NCBI GenBank assembly: GCA_035696165.1
Contig: DASRQX010000062.1
Span: forward strand, 1 to 19,649
DNA length: 19,649 nucleotides
Direction of reading: 5' to 3'
DNA from: Palsa-883 sp035696165
Lineage (GTDB): Bacteria; Pseudomonadota; Alphaproteobacteria; Acetobacterales; Acetobacteraceae
In this document: one piece after another, positions 13,934 to 19,649 of the stretch
How the letters are laid out: every line of letters begins with the position of its first letter
Numbering within the stretch: the first letter of the stretch is position 1
Translations under genes and position numbers: made by a program
The notes under the pieces: generated by a model
The model's database searches: none
The model's input: the letters and a program-made list of their open reading frames with translations, nothing else
Told to the model about the DNA's origin: nothing

Positions 13934-14704
13934 ATGCTGAAGCTGCGCATCATTCCCTGCCTGGACGTCAAGGACGGTCGCGTCGTGAAAGGCGTGAATT
14001 TCGTCGCACTGCGCGACGCCGGCGACCCGGTCGAGCAGGCCGCGCTGTACGATGCCGCCGGGGCCGACGAACTGTGCTTCCTTGACATCACCGCCAGCCA
14101 CGAGAACCGCGACACCATCCTCGACGTGGTCTCGCGCACCGCGGCGCGGATATTCCTGCCGCTGACTGTCGGCGGCGGCATCCGCTCGATCGAGGACATG
14201 CGCCGCCTGCTGTTGGCCGGCACCGACAAGTGCAGCATCAACTCTGCTGCCGTTGCGCGGCCGGATCTGGTCCGCGAAGCGGCGGGGAAATTCGGCAGTC
14301 AGTGCGTCGTCGTTGCGGTTGATGCCAAGCAGACCGGCGCGGACCGCTGGGAGGTGTTCACGCATGGTGGCCGCCGCCCGACCGGCATCGACGCGATCGC
14401 CTGGTGCCGCCAGGTTGCCGCGCTCGGCGCCGGCGAGATCCTGCTGACCAGTATGGATCGCGACGGCACGGGCAAGGGCTTCGACCTGGCGCTGCTGCAC
14501 GCGGTGTGCGGCGCGGTTCGGCTGCCGGTGATTGCGTCGGGCGGCGTCGGCACGCTGCAACACTTCGTTGAAGGTGTGGGCACGGGTGCCACCGGCCTGC
14601 TGGCCGCCAGCGTGTTTCATTTCGGCACATTCACGATTGCGCAAGTGAAAGCGGCATTGAATGCGGCTGGTCTTCCGGTGCGCCTGCCGCGCCGGATGGC
14701 CTGA
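13934..14704 (+). CDS. hisF: Imidazole glycerol phosphate synthase, cyclase subunit
   Basis: Histidine biosynthesis: with the glutaminase HisH it converts PRFAR plus ammonia to imidazole glycerol phosphate and AICAR. The 256-residue barrel carries the catalytic pair Asp11 (IPCLDVKDGRVVKG) and Asp130 (VVVAVDAKQ), at the same numbers as in well-studied HisF. It has the phosphate loops TVGGGIRSIEDM and IASGGVGTLQHF, the TSMDRDGTGKGFD strand and the C-terminal AASVFHFGTFTI. The ATG at 13934 gives exactly the family N-terminus. It is separated from hisE by only 10 bases. HisH is not encoded in this window. Confidence 0.97.
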   Translation: MLKLRIIPCLDVKDGRVVKGVNFVALRDAGDPVEQAALYDAAGADELCFLDITASHENRDTILDVVSRTAARIFLPLTVGGGIRSIEDMRRLLLAGTDKCSINSAAVARPDLVREAAGKFGSQCVVVAVDAKQTGADRWEVFTHGGRRPTGIDAIAWCRQVAALGAGEILLTSMDRDGTGKGFDLALLHAVCGAVRLPVIASGGVGTLQHFVEGVGTGATGLLAASVFHFGTFTIAQVKAALNAAGLPVRLPRRMA

Positions 14705-14714
14705 CGGAGGGGCA

Positions 14715-15200
14715 ATGGCCAAGTCTGACGACAAGCGCAAGCGAGCCAAGCCCACCAAGCGGCTGACGTCGAAGCAGCTTGCCAAGGCGCTGACCGCCGC
14801 ATCGCCGGACCGCCCATCGCCGCTGTTGTCGCTGGCGCCCGCCGCCGCTGTGCTCGACCGGCTGTGGTCGGTCGTCGTCAGCCGGCGTGGCGCCGATCCC
14901 GCGGTCAGCCACTCAGCCCGCCTGCTGTCGCGCGGCACCGCCAAGGTCGCGCAGAAATTCGGCGAGGAAGCGGTAGAGTGCCTAATCGAGGCGGTTGCCG
15001 GCAACCGCGACGCGGTGGTCGCCGAGAGCGCCGACGTGCTGTACCACCTGATCGTTCTCTGGGTGTCCGCGGATGTCAGTCCCGACGAGGTCTGGGCCGA
15101 GTTGAAGCGCCGCGAGGGCGTCAGCGGCATCACCGAAAAGGCCTCCCGCGCGGCGCAGCTACCGATTGCCTTCGGACTGGAGACGACGAAAATTCCCTGA
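14715..15200 (+). CDS. hisE: Phosphoribosyl-ATP pyrophosphatase with long basic N-terminus
   Basis: Hydrolyses phosphoribosyl-ATP to phosphoribosyl-AMP, the second step of histidine synthesis. The all-alpha MazG-like core (about residues 44-150) carries the Mg-binding set KFGEEAVECLIEAV (Glu84, Glu85, Glu88) and AESADVLYHLIVLW (Glu104, Asp107). GGAGGGG at 14706-14712 fixes the ATG at 14715. The 161 residues exceed the ~105-110 of typical HisE. The excess is a Lys/Arg-rich N-terminal stretch of about 40 residues (KSDDKRKRAKPTKR) and a tail of about 15. Tightly packed after hisF, and the HIT gene follows after 22 bases. Confidence 0.95.
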   Translation: MAKSDDKRKRAKPTKRLTSKQLAKALTAASPDRPSPLLSLAPAAAVLDRLWSVVVSRRGADPAVSHSARLLSRGTAKVAQKFGEEAVECLIEAVAGNRDAVVAESADVLYHLIVLWVSADVSPDEVWAELKRREGVSGITEKASRAAQLPIAFGLETTKIP

Positions 15201-15222
15201 TCCATCACGTCAGGAGCCAGCG

Positions 15223-15603
15223 ATGCCGGTCAGCGGTATGCCGCCCTACGACGACGCCAACATCTTCGCCCGTATCCTGCGCCGGGAGATCCCCTGCAAG
15301 ACGGTCTACGAGGACGACTGGGTCCTGGCGTTCCACGACATCAACCCGCAGGCGCCGACGCATGTGCTGGTGATCCCGAAGGGCAAGTATTGCTCGTTTG
15401 CCGATTTCTCCGTGGTGGCGAGCGAGGCGGAAATCGCGGGGTTTGTGCGGGCGGTCGGGCGGATTGCCCACGACCTGGGGCTGGAGGCGGCTGGATACCG
15501 TCTGCTGGCCAACATGGGCGCCGATAGCGGGCAGGAGGTGCCGCATTTTCATGTCCACCTGTTCGCAGGGAGACCGCTCGGTCTGATGCTGCCTGGGGCG
15601 TGA
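15223..15603 (+). CDS. HIT-family (HinT-like) nucleotide hydrolase
   Basis: A histidine-triad protein; HinT-type members hydrolyse AMP-lysine and other adenosine phosphoramidates. The triad HFHVH (His108, His110, His112) is followed by LFAGRPLG. The N-terminal half has NIFARILRREIPCKTVYEDD, FHDINPQAPTHVLVIPK and the loop GADSGQEV. AGGAG at 15211-15215 fixes the ATG at 15223, giving 126 residues, the normal length. It is the last gene of the hisA-F-E run, an arrangement common in alphaproteobacteria; its link to histidine synthesis is positional. A strong hairpin lies directly after its stop. Confidence 0.95.
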   Translation: MPVSGMPPYDDANIFARILRREIPCKTVYEDDWVLAFHDINPQAPTHVLVIPKGKYCSFADFSVVASEAEIAGFVRAVGRIAHDLGLEAAGYRLLANMGADSGQEVPHFHVHLFAGRPLGLMLPGA

Positions 15604-15609
15604 GCGTCT

Positions 15610-15638
15610 TCTCCCTCTCCCACAAGGGGAGAGGGAGA
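15610..15638. terminator. Strong hairpin between convergent HIT and slipin genes
   Basis: A perfect 12-base-pair stem TCTCCCTCTCCC / GGGAGAGGGAGA (15610-15621 with 15627-15638) and a 5-base loop. It is symmetric enough to act for both converging transcripts. No T run follows, so it may work as a transcript-stabilising or dispersed REP-like unit instead; similar CTCCCTCTCCC hairpins are common in alphaproteobacterial intergenic DNA. Confidence 0.6.
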
Positions 15639-15661
15639 GTTGTGCCCTGACGCCCACGCGA

Positions 15662-16432
15662 TCACCCCGCTGGATTTACACCGTATTGCGCTCGTGCGAA
15701 CGCCGAGGCAGCGGCGAGGAATTCGCCGGGGATGGTGAGCACCGTGGTGCTGTTGTGTTCGGCGCCGACCTCCGAGATCGTCTGCAGCCGGCGGATTTCC
15801 AGCGCGGCCGGGTGGGCGCCGATCAGCTTTGCCGCCTCCGTCAGTTTTGCCGCCGCCTCCATCTCGCCCTCCGCTTTGATAATGCGGGCACGTTTTTCGC
15901 GGATCGCCTCGGCCTCGCGGGCGATCGCTCGTTGCATTTGTTCGGGGATGTCAAGGTCTTTCAGCTCGACCGCCTCGATCTCCACACCCCAGCGCCGCAC
16001 GGTGTTGCGCAGGAGATCCAGCAGCCGGGCGTTGACCGACAGGCGGTCGCGCAGCAACCCGTCCAGCTCGCTCTGGCCGATGGTGTCGCGCATCCCGGTC
16101 TCGGCGGCCTGCTTTACCGCGTTCTGCCAGTTCTCGACCGAGACGACCGTGCGTTCCGGATCCGCGGCACGGTACCAGAGCACGGCGTTCACCTTCACGG
16201 CGACGCCGTCGCTGCTGAGCGTTTCCTGCGTGTCGAGCTGCTGGGTGATGGTGCGGAGATCGACGGTGACGCGGCGCTCGACCAGTGGGATCAACAGGTA
16301 AAGCCCGGGGCCGCGATGGCCCTTGAGGCGGCCGAGGCGAAAAATAACCGCACGCTGGTATTCCTGTGCCATGCGCACGGACAGGATGAGCAGCACGATC
16401 ACGACGGCGACGACAGATCCGAGCGCGCCCAT
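15662..16432 (-). CDS. Slipin: stomatin/SPFH-family membrane protein
   Basis: A bacterial stomatin homologue that forms large oligomeric assemblies on the inner membrane. From the ATG at 16432 (AGGA upstream) it has 256 residues. A single N-terminal membrane segment (about residues 5-18, GSVVAVVIVLLILSV) leads into EYQRAVIFRLGRLKGHRGPGLYLLIPLVERR, the SPFH/PHB signature. QETLSSDGVAVKVNAVLWYRAADPE and the coiled-coil helix IAREAEAIREKRARIIKAEGEMEAA follow. The frame is open for 54 more codons upstream without a site or homology. Slipins usually neighbour an NfeD gene; none is present on either side here. Role in the cell is not certain. Confidence 0.93.
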   Translation of the reverse strand: MGALGSVVAVVIVLLILSVRMAQEYQRAVIFRLGRLKGHRGPGLYLLIPLVERRVTVDLRTITQQLDTQETLSSDGVAVKVNAVLWYRAADPERTVVSVENWQNAVKQAAETGMRDTIGQSELDGLLRDRLSVNARLLDLLRNTVRRWGVEIEAVELKDLDIPEQMQRAIAREAEAIREKRARIIKAEGEMEAAAKLTEAAKLIGAHPAALEIRRLQTISEVGAEHNSTTVLTIPGEFLAAASAFARAQYGVNPAG

Positions 16433-16539
16433 GGTGGGGTCCTTTCCCGGTGGGGAGAGGGCCGGCAGAGTGGCATTGTGGCCGGGCGGGTGAAAGGCGC
16501 GGTGGCGGGAAACCCAGAGGACTTGCATTTGGAATTCTG

Positions 16540-16569
16540 TTGACAGGCTCACGAAGTCGATATCGTAAT
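16540..16569 (+). promoter_or_regulatory. Possible promoter of the PPOX gene
   Basis: TTGACA at 16540-16545 is a perfect -35. The -10 is weaker: CGTAAT at 16564-16569 (18-base spacer) is the best candidate. It lies in the divergent gap between the slipin and PPOX genes, about 90 bases before the latter. Confidence 0.3.
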
Positions 16570-16657
16570 GAATAATCGCATTGAGACTGCGCATGGAACG
16601 GGATCAAATTCGACCGACCCATGGGTTGAGGGGTAAAACAGGATAGTCGGTAATCGG

Positions 16658-17068
16658 ATGATGAATGCTGGAATGGGACTCGCCGTATTCGACGGAAAGA
16701 AATACCTGAACCTCGAGACCTACCGCAGAAGCGGCAAGGGCGTCCGGACGCCTGTCTGGTTTGCGGTTGCACCGACGGATGATCCGGTTGCCAACGCGCC
16801 GAGGCTCTATGTCTATACAACTGCCGACTCGGGCAAGGCGAAGCGCTTACGTCACAGCGGGGTTGTCAAGATCGCCCCGTGCGACGTGCGCGGCAATGTG
16901 TCCGGCCAATGGATCGATGCCCACGCCGAGATCGTCGGCGGCAAGGAGTTCGCCCGTGGCATGCAGCTTATCAATCACAAATATCGTCCGTGGAAGCAGG
17001 TCCTTGATTTGTTTGCGCGGATGTTTCGCCGTCATGAACGTATCATGCTCGCGATCCGGCCGGTCTGA
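16658..17068 (+). CDS. PPOX-class FMN/F420-dependent oxidoreductase-like protein
   Basis: A split-barrel protein of the pyridoxamine-5'-phosphate-oxidase-like superfamily. These bind FMN or F420 and act on diverse small molecules. Visible features are KYLNLETYRRSGKGVRTPVWFAV (the barrel entry typical of the F420-class subgroup), PRLYVYTTADSGKAKRLRHSG and VVKIAPCDVRGNVSGQWIDAHAEIV. The helix region LINHKYRPWKQVLDL and RHERIMLAIRPV closes the domain. 136 residues is the family's normal length. The start is uncertain between adjacent ATGs at 16658, 16661 and 16673, none with a strong ribosome site. Cofactor and substrate cannot be decided by eye. Confidence 0.82.
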   Translation: MMNAGMGLAVFDGKKYLNLETYRRSGKGVRTPVWFAVAPTDDPVANAPRLYVYTTADSGKAKRLRHSGVVKIAPCDVRGNVSGQWIDAHAEIVGGKEFARGMQLINHKYRPWKQVLDLFARMFRRHERIMLAIRPV

Positions 17069-17239
17069 GAGGTCGTCTGGAATGTTCGTCGATCATTACG
17101 AGACTTTCTCGGCATCAGCGGACGATGAGATGGGTGCCGGGAATTGGCCCGCCTGCGACCCGATCCGGGCAAGCCGGCACGTGTAATATACCCAAGGCTC
17201 GCTGGAATCTGTGCCCCGCCGCATGTCCGCAAGCAAGGA

Positions 17240-17317
17240 TCACCACAGAGACACAGAGCAGGAAAGCCAAGCGATCAGCTTGATATTCTTCTCTGTGTCT
17301 CCGTGCCTCTGTAGTGA
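17240..17317. repeat. Dispersed palindromic repeat (CACAGAG...CTCTGTG type)
   Basis: Inverted arms at 17240-17258 (TCACCACAGAGACACAGAG) and 17291-17317 (the complement, with eight additional bases) enclose a loop of about 32 bases. This sequence type is found scattered through many bacterial genomes, where its chance translations read like ARRHRE and LCVSV. The left arm lacks an eight-base piece present in the right arm, so the copy is slightly decayed. Confidence 0.75.
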
Positions 17318-17450
17318 TTTTTTGTTCCGAGTGGTTATCAAAGGCACGGATTTCCACGATCGAATAGTATACCAGCTTTCGAAATGATTGACCCACCGAC
17401 TGCTCCATCCGTCATGGCCTGCCCTCGGGCGCTCGCCCCCGGGGGCCGGC

Positions 17451-17489
17451 CCTGGGCCATCATCCCGCAACAGTGTGAGAAATGCGGGC
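17451..17489 (+). repeat. Second-site copy of the 1279-1449 repeat arm
   Basis: These 39 bases agree with the reverse complement of 1280-1318 at all but three positions. The last ~20 bases (GTGTGAGAAATGCGGGC) also match the other arm at 1423-1448. Only one arm is present; the inner arms are absent. Confidence 0.8.
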
Positions 17490-17577
17490 TAGCCTTCACC
17501 CTGAAGCCTGCCACCGGACATCTCGATCCGATGGAGCTGCGACCCGGTGGCGAAAAGCGCCAGTCAATGAAACCGGC

Positions 17578-17603
17578 CCTCACCCGGCCGAAGCCGGGTG
17601 AGG
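17578..17603 (-). terminator. Terminator-like hairpin of the minus-strand MFS gene
   Basis: A perfect 11-base-pair stem CCTCACCCGGC / GCCGGGTGAGG. On the minus-strand RNA the loop is UUCG closed by C-G, an exceptionally stable tetraloop. It lies 9 bases after the stop codon of the permease gene. The following T content is low (GTTT), so the efficiency is uncertain. Confidence 0.6.
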
Positions 17604-17611
17604 AACCATCG

Positions 17612-18901
17612 TCACGGCACCTCGGACACCTGCAACACCTCGAGATCGGCCACCAGTACCTTACCCATGGTCTCTGGGCCCACCAGCAGGGAAAGGATGA
17701 AGCTGATCAACCCTCCCACCGTGCCGATCAGCATCGGCAAACCAAAACCGACGCCGGTATTGATGGCGAAGTACGTCAGGATCGGGGCAACGAATCCGCC
17801 CCAAATCGCCCCCTGGTGGTAGCAGAAGCCGCTGGCGGTCGCACGCACCTCGGTCGGGAAGCGTTCGCTCAAGTAGCTCGGGTTCTGGCCGTAGATCGCC
17901 CCCGCGAAGAACCCTTGCAGGATGAAGCCCAGCATGATCCACAGCGGATCTGTGCTCAGCAAATAGATCGGCGCCACCGCGATGCCGAAGAAGGCCGGGA
18001 TTATCATCGACCAGCGGCGGCCGATTATGTCAGCCACCCAGCCCCAGAATCCGCTGGCGAGGAAAGCCATCAGATTGGCAACGACAAGCGGCGCGCCGAC
18101 CATCATCGGCCCCAGGTGCAGATCCCGCTGCAGATGCGTCGCGAACAGCGCCCAGATCGAATAGTAGACGACGAAGCCGCTCGACATCCACCAGCACGCC
18201 GTCAGCGTGTTGACCAGCACCTTCGGCTTGAAGATGGCGAACAGCGGGGCATGCACCTCGTGCTTCTGCTCGCGCTGCTTCCTGCGGTTCTCCAGCCAGA
18301 TCTCTGGCTCCTTGACGTATTTGCGCACCCAGACGACGGCGAGCGCCGGCAGGATGCCCATCCACAGCAAGCCGCGCCAGCCGATGTACTGGTACAGCAG
18401 TCCGTAGGCGCCGGCGGATAGCACGAAGCCGATGCTCCAGGATCCCTGCAGCACACCGCTCATGAGCCCGCGCGAGCGGGGCGGCCAGGATTCCATCGCC
18501 AGCGCCGCGCCGGCCGGCCATTCCGCGCCCATGCCCACGCCGAGCAGCGCGCGGAAGATGAACAGGAACAGGAAGGTCGGCGAGAACCCGGCGATGAAGT
18601 TGCAGATCGAGTACCATAGGATCGAGATCATCAGTGGCTTCTTCCGCCCGATGCGGTCCGACAGCCAGCCCGACGCGGTGGCGCCCAGCAGGCGCACCCA
18701 CAGCGTGATGGTGAAGACCAGGGTCACCTCGGTCATCGAAACGTTAAATTCCTGCGAGATCGGCACCATGATCAGCAGGAAGATGGTGAAGTCGAACGCA
18801 TCGAGCGTCCAACCCAGCCAGGCGGCCCACCAGGCCAGCCATTGGTCCCTGGTGGGTTCCTTCCACCAGGGTACGGTTGCGCTACCCACGGATGCGGACA
18901 T
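17612..18901 (-). CDS. MFS permease, NanT/Jen1-like carboxylate or sugar-acid:H+ symporter
   Basis: A 429-residue, 12-helix inner-membrane secondary transporter. The N-terminal half has WLGWTLDAFDFTIFLLIMVPI (the LDxFDF motif of the sialate/lactate/aromatic-acid branches), the MFS signature GWLSDRIGRKKPLM and LLGVGMGAEWPAGAALAMESWPPRSRG. The second half has FWGWVADIIGRRWSMI and YLSERFPTEVRATASGFCYHQGA. These fit the NanT/JenA type of sugar-acid or monocarboxylate permeases. The ATG at 18901 is preferred because GGGAGG precedes it; an upstream GTG (18919) would place that site inside the gene. No catabolic genes adjoin it, so the substrate stays open. A strong hairpin lies right after the stop. 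Confidence 0.9.
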   Translation of the reverse strand: MSASVGSATVPWWKEPTRDQWLAWWAAWLGWTLDAFDFTIFLLIMVPISQEFNVSMTEVTLVFTITLWVRLLGATASGWLSDRIGRKKPLMISILWYSICNFIAGFSPTFLFLFIFRALLGVGMGAEWPAGAALAMESWPPRSRGLMSGVLQGSWSIGFVLSAGAYGLLYQYIGWRGLLWMGILPALAVVWVRKYVKEPEIWLENRRKQREQKHEVHAPLFAIFKPKVLVNTLTACWWMSSGFVVYYSIWALFATHLQRDLHLGPMMVGAPLVVANLMAFLASGFWGWVADIIGRRWSMIIPAFFGIAVAPIYLLSTDPLWIMLGFILQGFFAGAIYGQNPSYLSERFPTEVRATASGFCYHQGAIWGGFVAPILTYFAINTGVGFGLPMLIGTVGGLISFILSLLVGPETMGKVLVADLEVLQVSEVP

Positions 18902-19290
18902 GTCTTTTGAGCCTCCCACGGCATATTATTTTCGAGGACGGAACGTCAGGTACGACATGAACGGCACGGGACTGATAGGCGGCACGCGACGTAACGACGG
19001 CACGGAACGCATATTTGCCACGCGGCAGGTGCCCCGGGGGGCGGCCGCGTGCGTCTGGTCGAGCAGCTCGGCCGCTTCGACGCTACGCTTGCCACGGCAT
19101 CGGGGTCAAAGCGAAAATCGTAAGAAACCGGCCATTCCAGCGGTTTCCAGGTCAGTCTGTTTGCCCCGGTCGCCTGGTCATGTCCGTGCTGGCGGGATGG
19201 CAATGCGTGGCTCAACGCTTCCGGGCACGCGCGCCTTAGCCCATCCGCTGGGATTTATTGCTTTTAGGCATAACGGACTAGGGCCTGTAG
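18902..19290. other. Intergenic stretch between MFS permease and insertion sequence
   Basis: About 380 bases without a recognisable gene. The promoter of the permease should lie at its left end but no consensus pair is evident. The right end, from about 19281, is already the terminal part of the insertion sequence. Confidence 0.45.
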
Positions 19291-19649
19291 TCAATTGAGC
19301 CAGATGACTGCGGCGACGAGGTGAACGGCGGCGAGGAAATTCCGCTTGGTCTTTTCGTAGCGGATGGCGATTGCGCGGAACTGCTTGATTTTGGCGAAGA
19401 AGTTCTCGATCAAATGCCGCTCTTTGTAGATCTCTGTGTCAAACTCGCGAGGCGTTTGGCGATTCGCCCTGGATGGGATCACGGCGGCTTTTCCGGCGGC
19501 GGCCAGCGGCGCGATGACCCGTGCGTCGGCGTCAAAAGCCTTGTCGGCGATCAAGGTGTCGGCCTGCATCGAGGGCAAGACGTGGTCAGCGCCTTCCAGA
19601 TCATGGGCCGGGCCGCCGGTCAGGAAGAAACCCACCGGATTTCCAAGCG
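19281..19649 (-). mobile_element. IS5-family insertion sequence, 3' end (continues past window)
   Basis: The transposase frame ends 10 bases inside a sequence starting GGGCCTGTAG at 19281. This is where the terminal inverted repeat of an IS5/IS427-type element would be, with a CTA that could be its target duplication just outside. The other end lies beyond base 19649, so the inverted repeat cannot be confirmed here. Confidence 0.6.
19291..19649 (-). CDS. IS5-family (IS427-group-like) transposase, C-terminal part
   Basis: The DDE transposase catalytic end. LIADKAFDADARVI contains the second catalytic aspartate. The segment IPSRANRQTPREFDTEIYKERHLIENFFAKIK carries the catalytic glutamate in HLIENFF and continues to QFRAIAIRYEKTKRNFLAAVHLVAAVIWLN, the standard end of this group. 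The frame is open to the edge of the window (LGNPVGFFLTGGPAHDLEGAD), so the start lies outside. A GTG at 19635 is not the real start. Members of this group often split the transposase into two overlapping frames; this would be the second. No damage is visible in the part present. Confidence 0.93.
   Translation of the reverse strand, partial: LGNPVGFFLTGGPAHDLEGADHVLPSMQADTLIADKAFDADARVIAPLAAAGKAAVIPSRANRQTPREFDTEIYKERHLIENFFAKIKQFRAIAIRYEKTKRNFLAAVHLVAAVIWLN

Larger units (their letters stand above)
17069..17611. other. Repeat-rich intergenic stretch
   Basis: About 540 bases with no credible gene. It holds a palindromic repeat (17240-17317), a relative of the palindromic element from the left of the window (17451-17489) and the hairpin that probably ends the MFS transcript (17578-17603). 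Confidence 0.55.

Noticed and set aside
13913..15208. Open frame of 431 codons on the minus strand over hisF and hisE
   Set aside because: Complete antisense overlap of two well-conserved genes; no domain recognised.
17384..18421. Open frame of 345 codons on the plus strand
   Set aside because: Mostly antisense to the MFS permease; its first part is just the translated dispersed repeat.
18946..19215. Minus-strand frame of 89 codons beside the insertion sequence
   Set aside because: One stretch (EWPVSYDFRFDPDAVASVA) looks protein-like, but no family is recognised and there is no ribosome site.
1..19649. CRISPR array, prophage, secondary-metabolite cluster or multi-gene defence system
   Set aside because: No regularly spaced repeats, phage structural genes, biosynthetic megagenes or defence-type enzyme sets beyond the hicAB pair were found; the lone ACP is not enough for a biosynthetic cluster.
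1..19649. tRNA or rRNA genes
   Set aside because: No cloverleaf with a TTC-containing arm and no rRNA-like conserved stretches were noticed by eye; a covariance-model scan would be decisive.

Overview
The window is high-GC DNA whose gene families and codon use point to an alphaproteobacterium, most probably the Acetobacteraceae (Rhodopila/Roseomonas-like). The order hisA-hisF-hisE-HIT, a MlaC/HpnM-like protein and a short single-pass membrane protein of a type I associate with this family support that. The placement is inference, because no rRNA or tRNA is present.

Layout. 1-1230 is the 3' part of a NodT-type outer-membrane efflux gene. 1231-2852 is gene-poor and holds a ~170-bp palindromic element and one acyl carrier protein (ACP) gene. 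2853-4679 holds a secreted MlaC/HpnM-like lipid-carrier protein, an AlkA-type DNA glycosylase (minus strand) and the short membrane protein. 4999-8778 (minus strand) holds a long metabolite:H+ symporter and a D-aminopeptidase whose catalytic residues match the characterised enzyme almost position for position. 8845-9502 is a compact hicA-hicB toxin-antitoxin operon with a palindromic operator. 9669-11599 holds a serine-glyoxylate-type aminotransferase and a YfcG-like glutathione transferase, probably one operon.

11600-13045 looks eroded. It holds the 3' end of a broken glycoside hydrolase gene, a conserved-looking 64-aa gene, some very short candidate ORFs and terminator-like hairpins. 13046-15603 is the late histidine cluster hisA, hisF, hisE plus a HIT-family gene, ending in a strong hairpin. 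After it come a minus-strand slipin (SPFH/stomatin) and a plus-strand PPOX/FMN-binding protein. A repeat-rich intergenic stretch (17069-17611) follows, then a NanT/Jen1-like MFS permease (minus strand). The window closes inside an IS5-family (IS427-group-like) transposase.

How the genes work together. HisA, HisE and HisF are consecutive-pathway enzymes of histidine synthesis; HicA and HicB are a toxin and its antitoxin. Otherwise the window is mostly separate housekeeping or accessory genes. I see no convincing new multi-gene system. The items most worth a second look are the palindromic element and its sequence relative 16 kb away, the hicA operator, the small unit at 12003-12178, the solitary extended ACP, and the truncated glycoside hydrolase abutting the GST gene.
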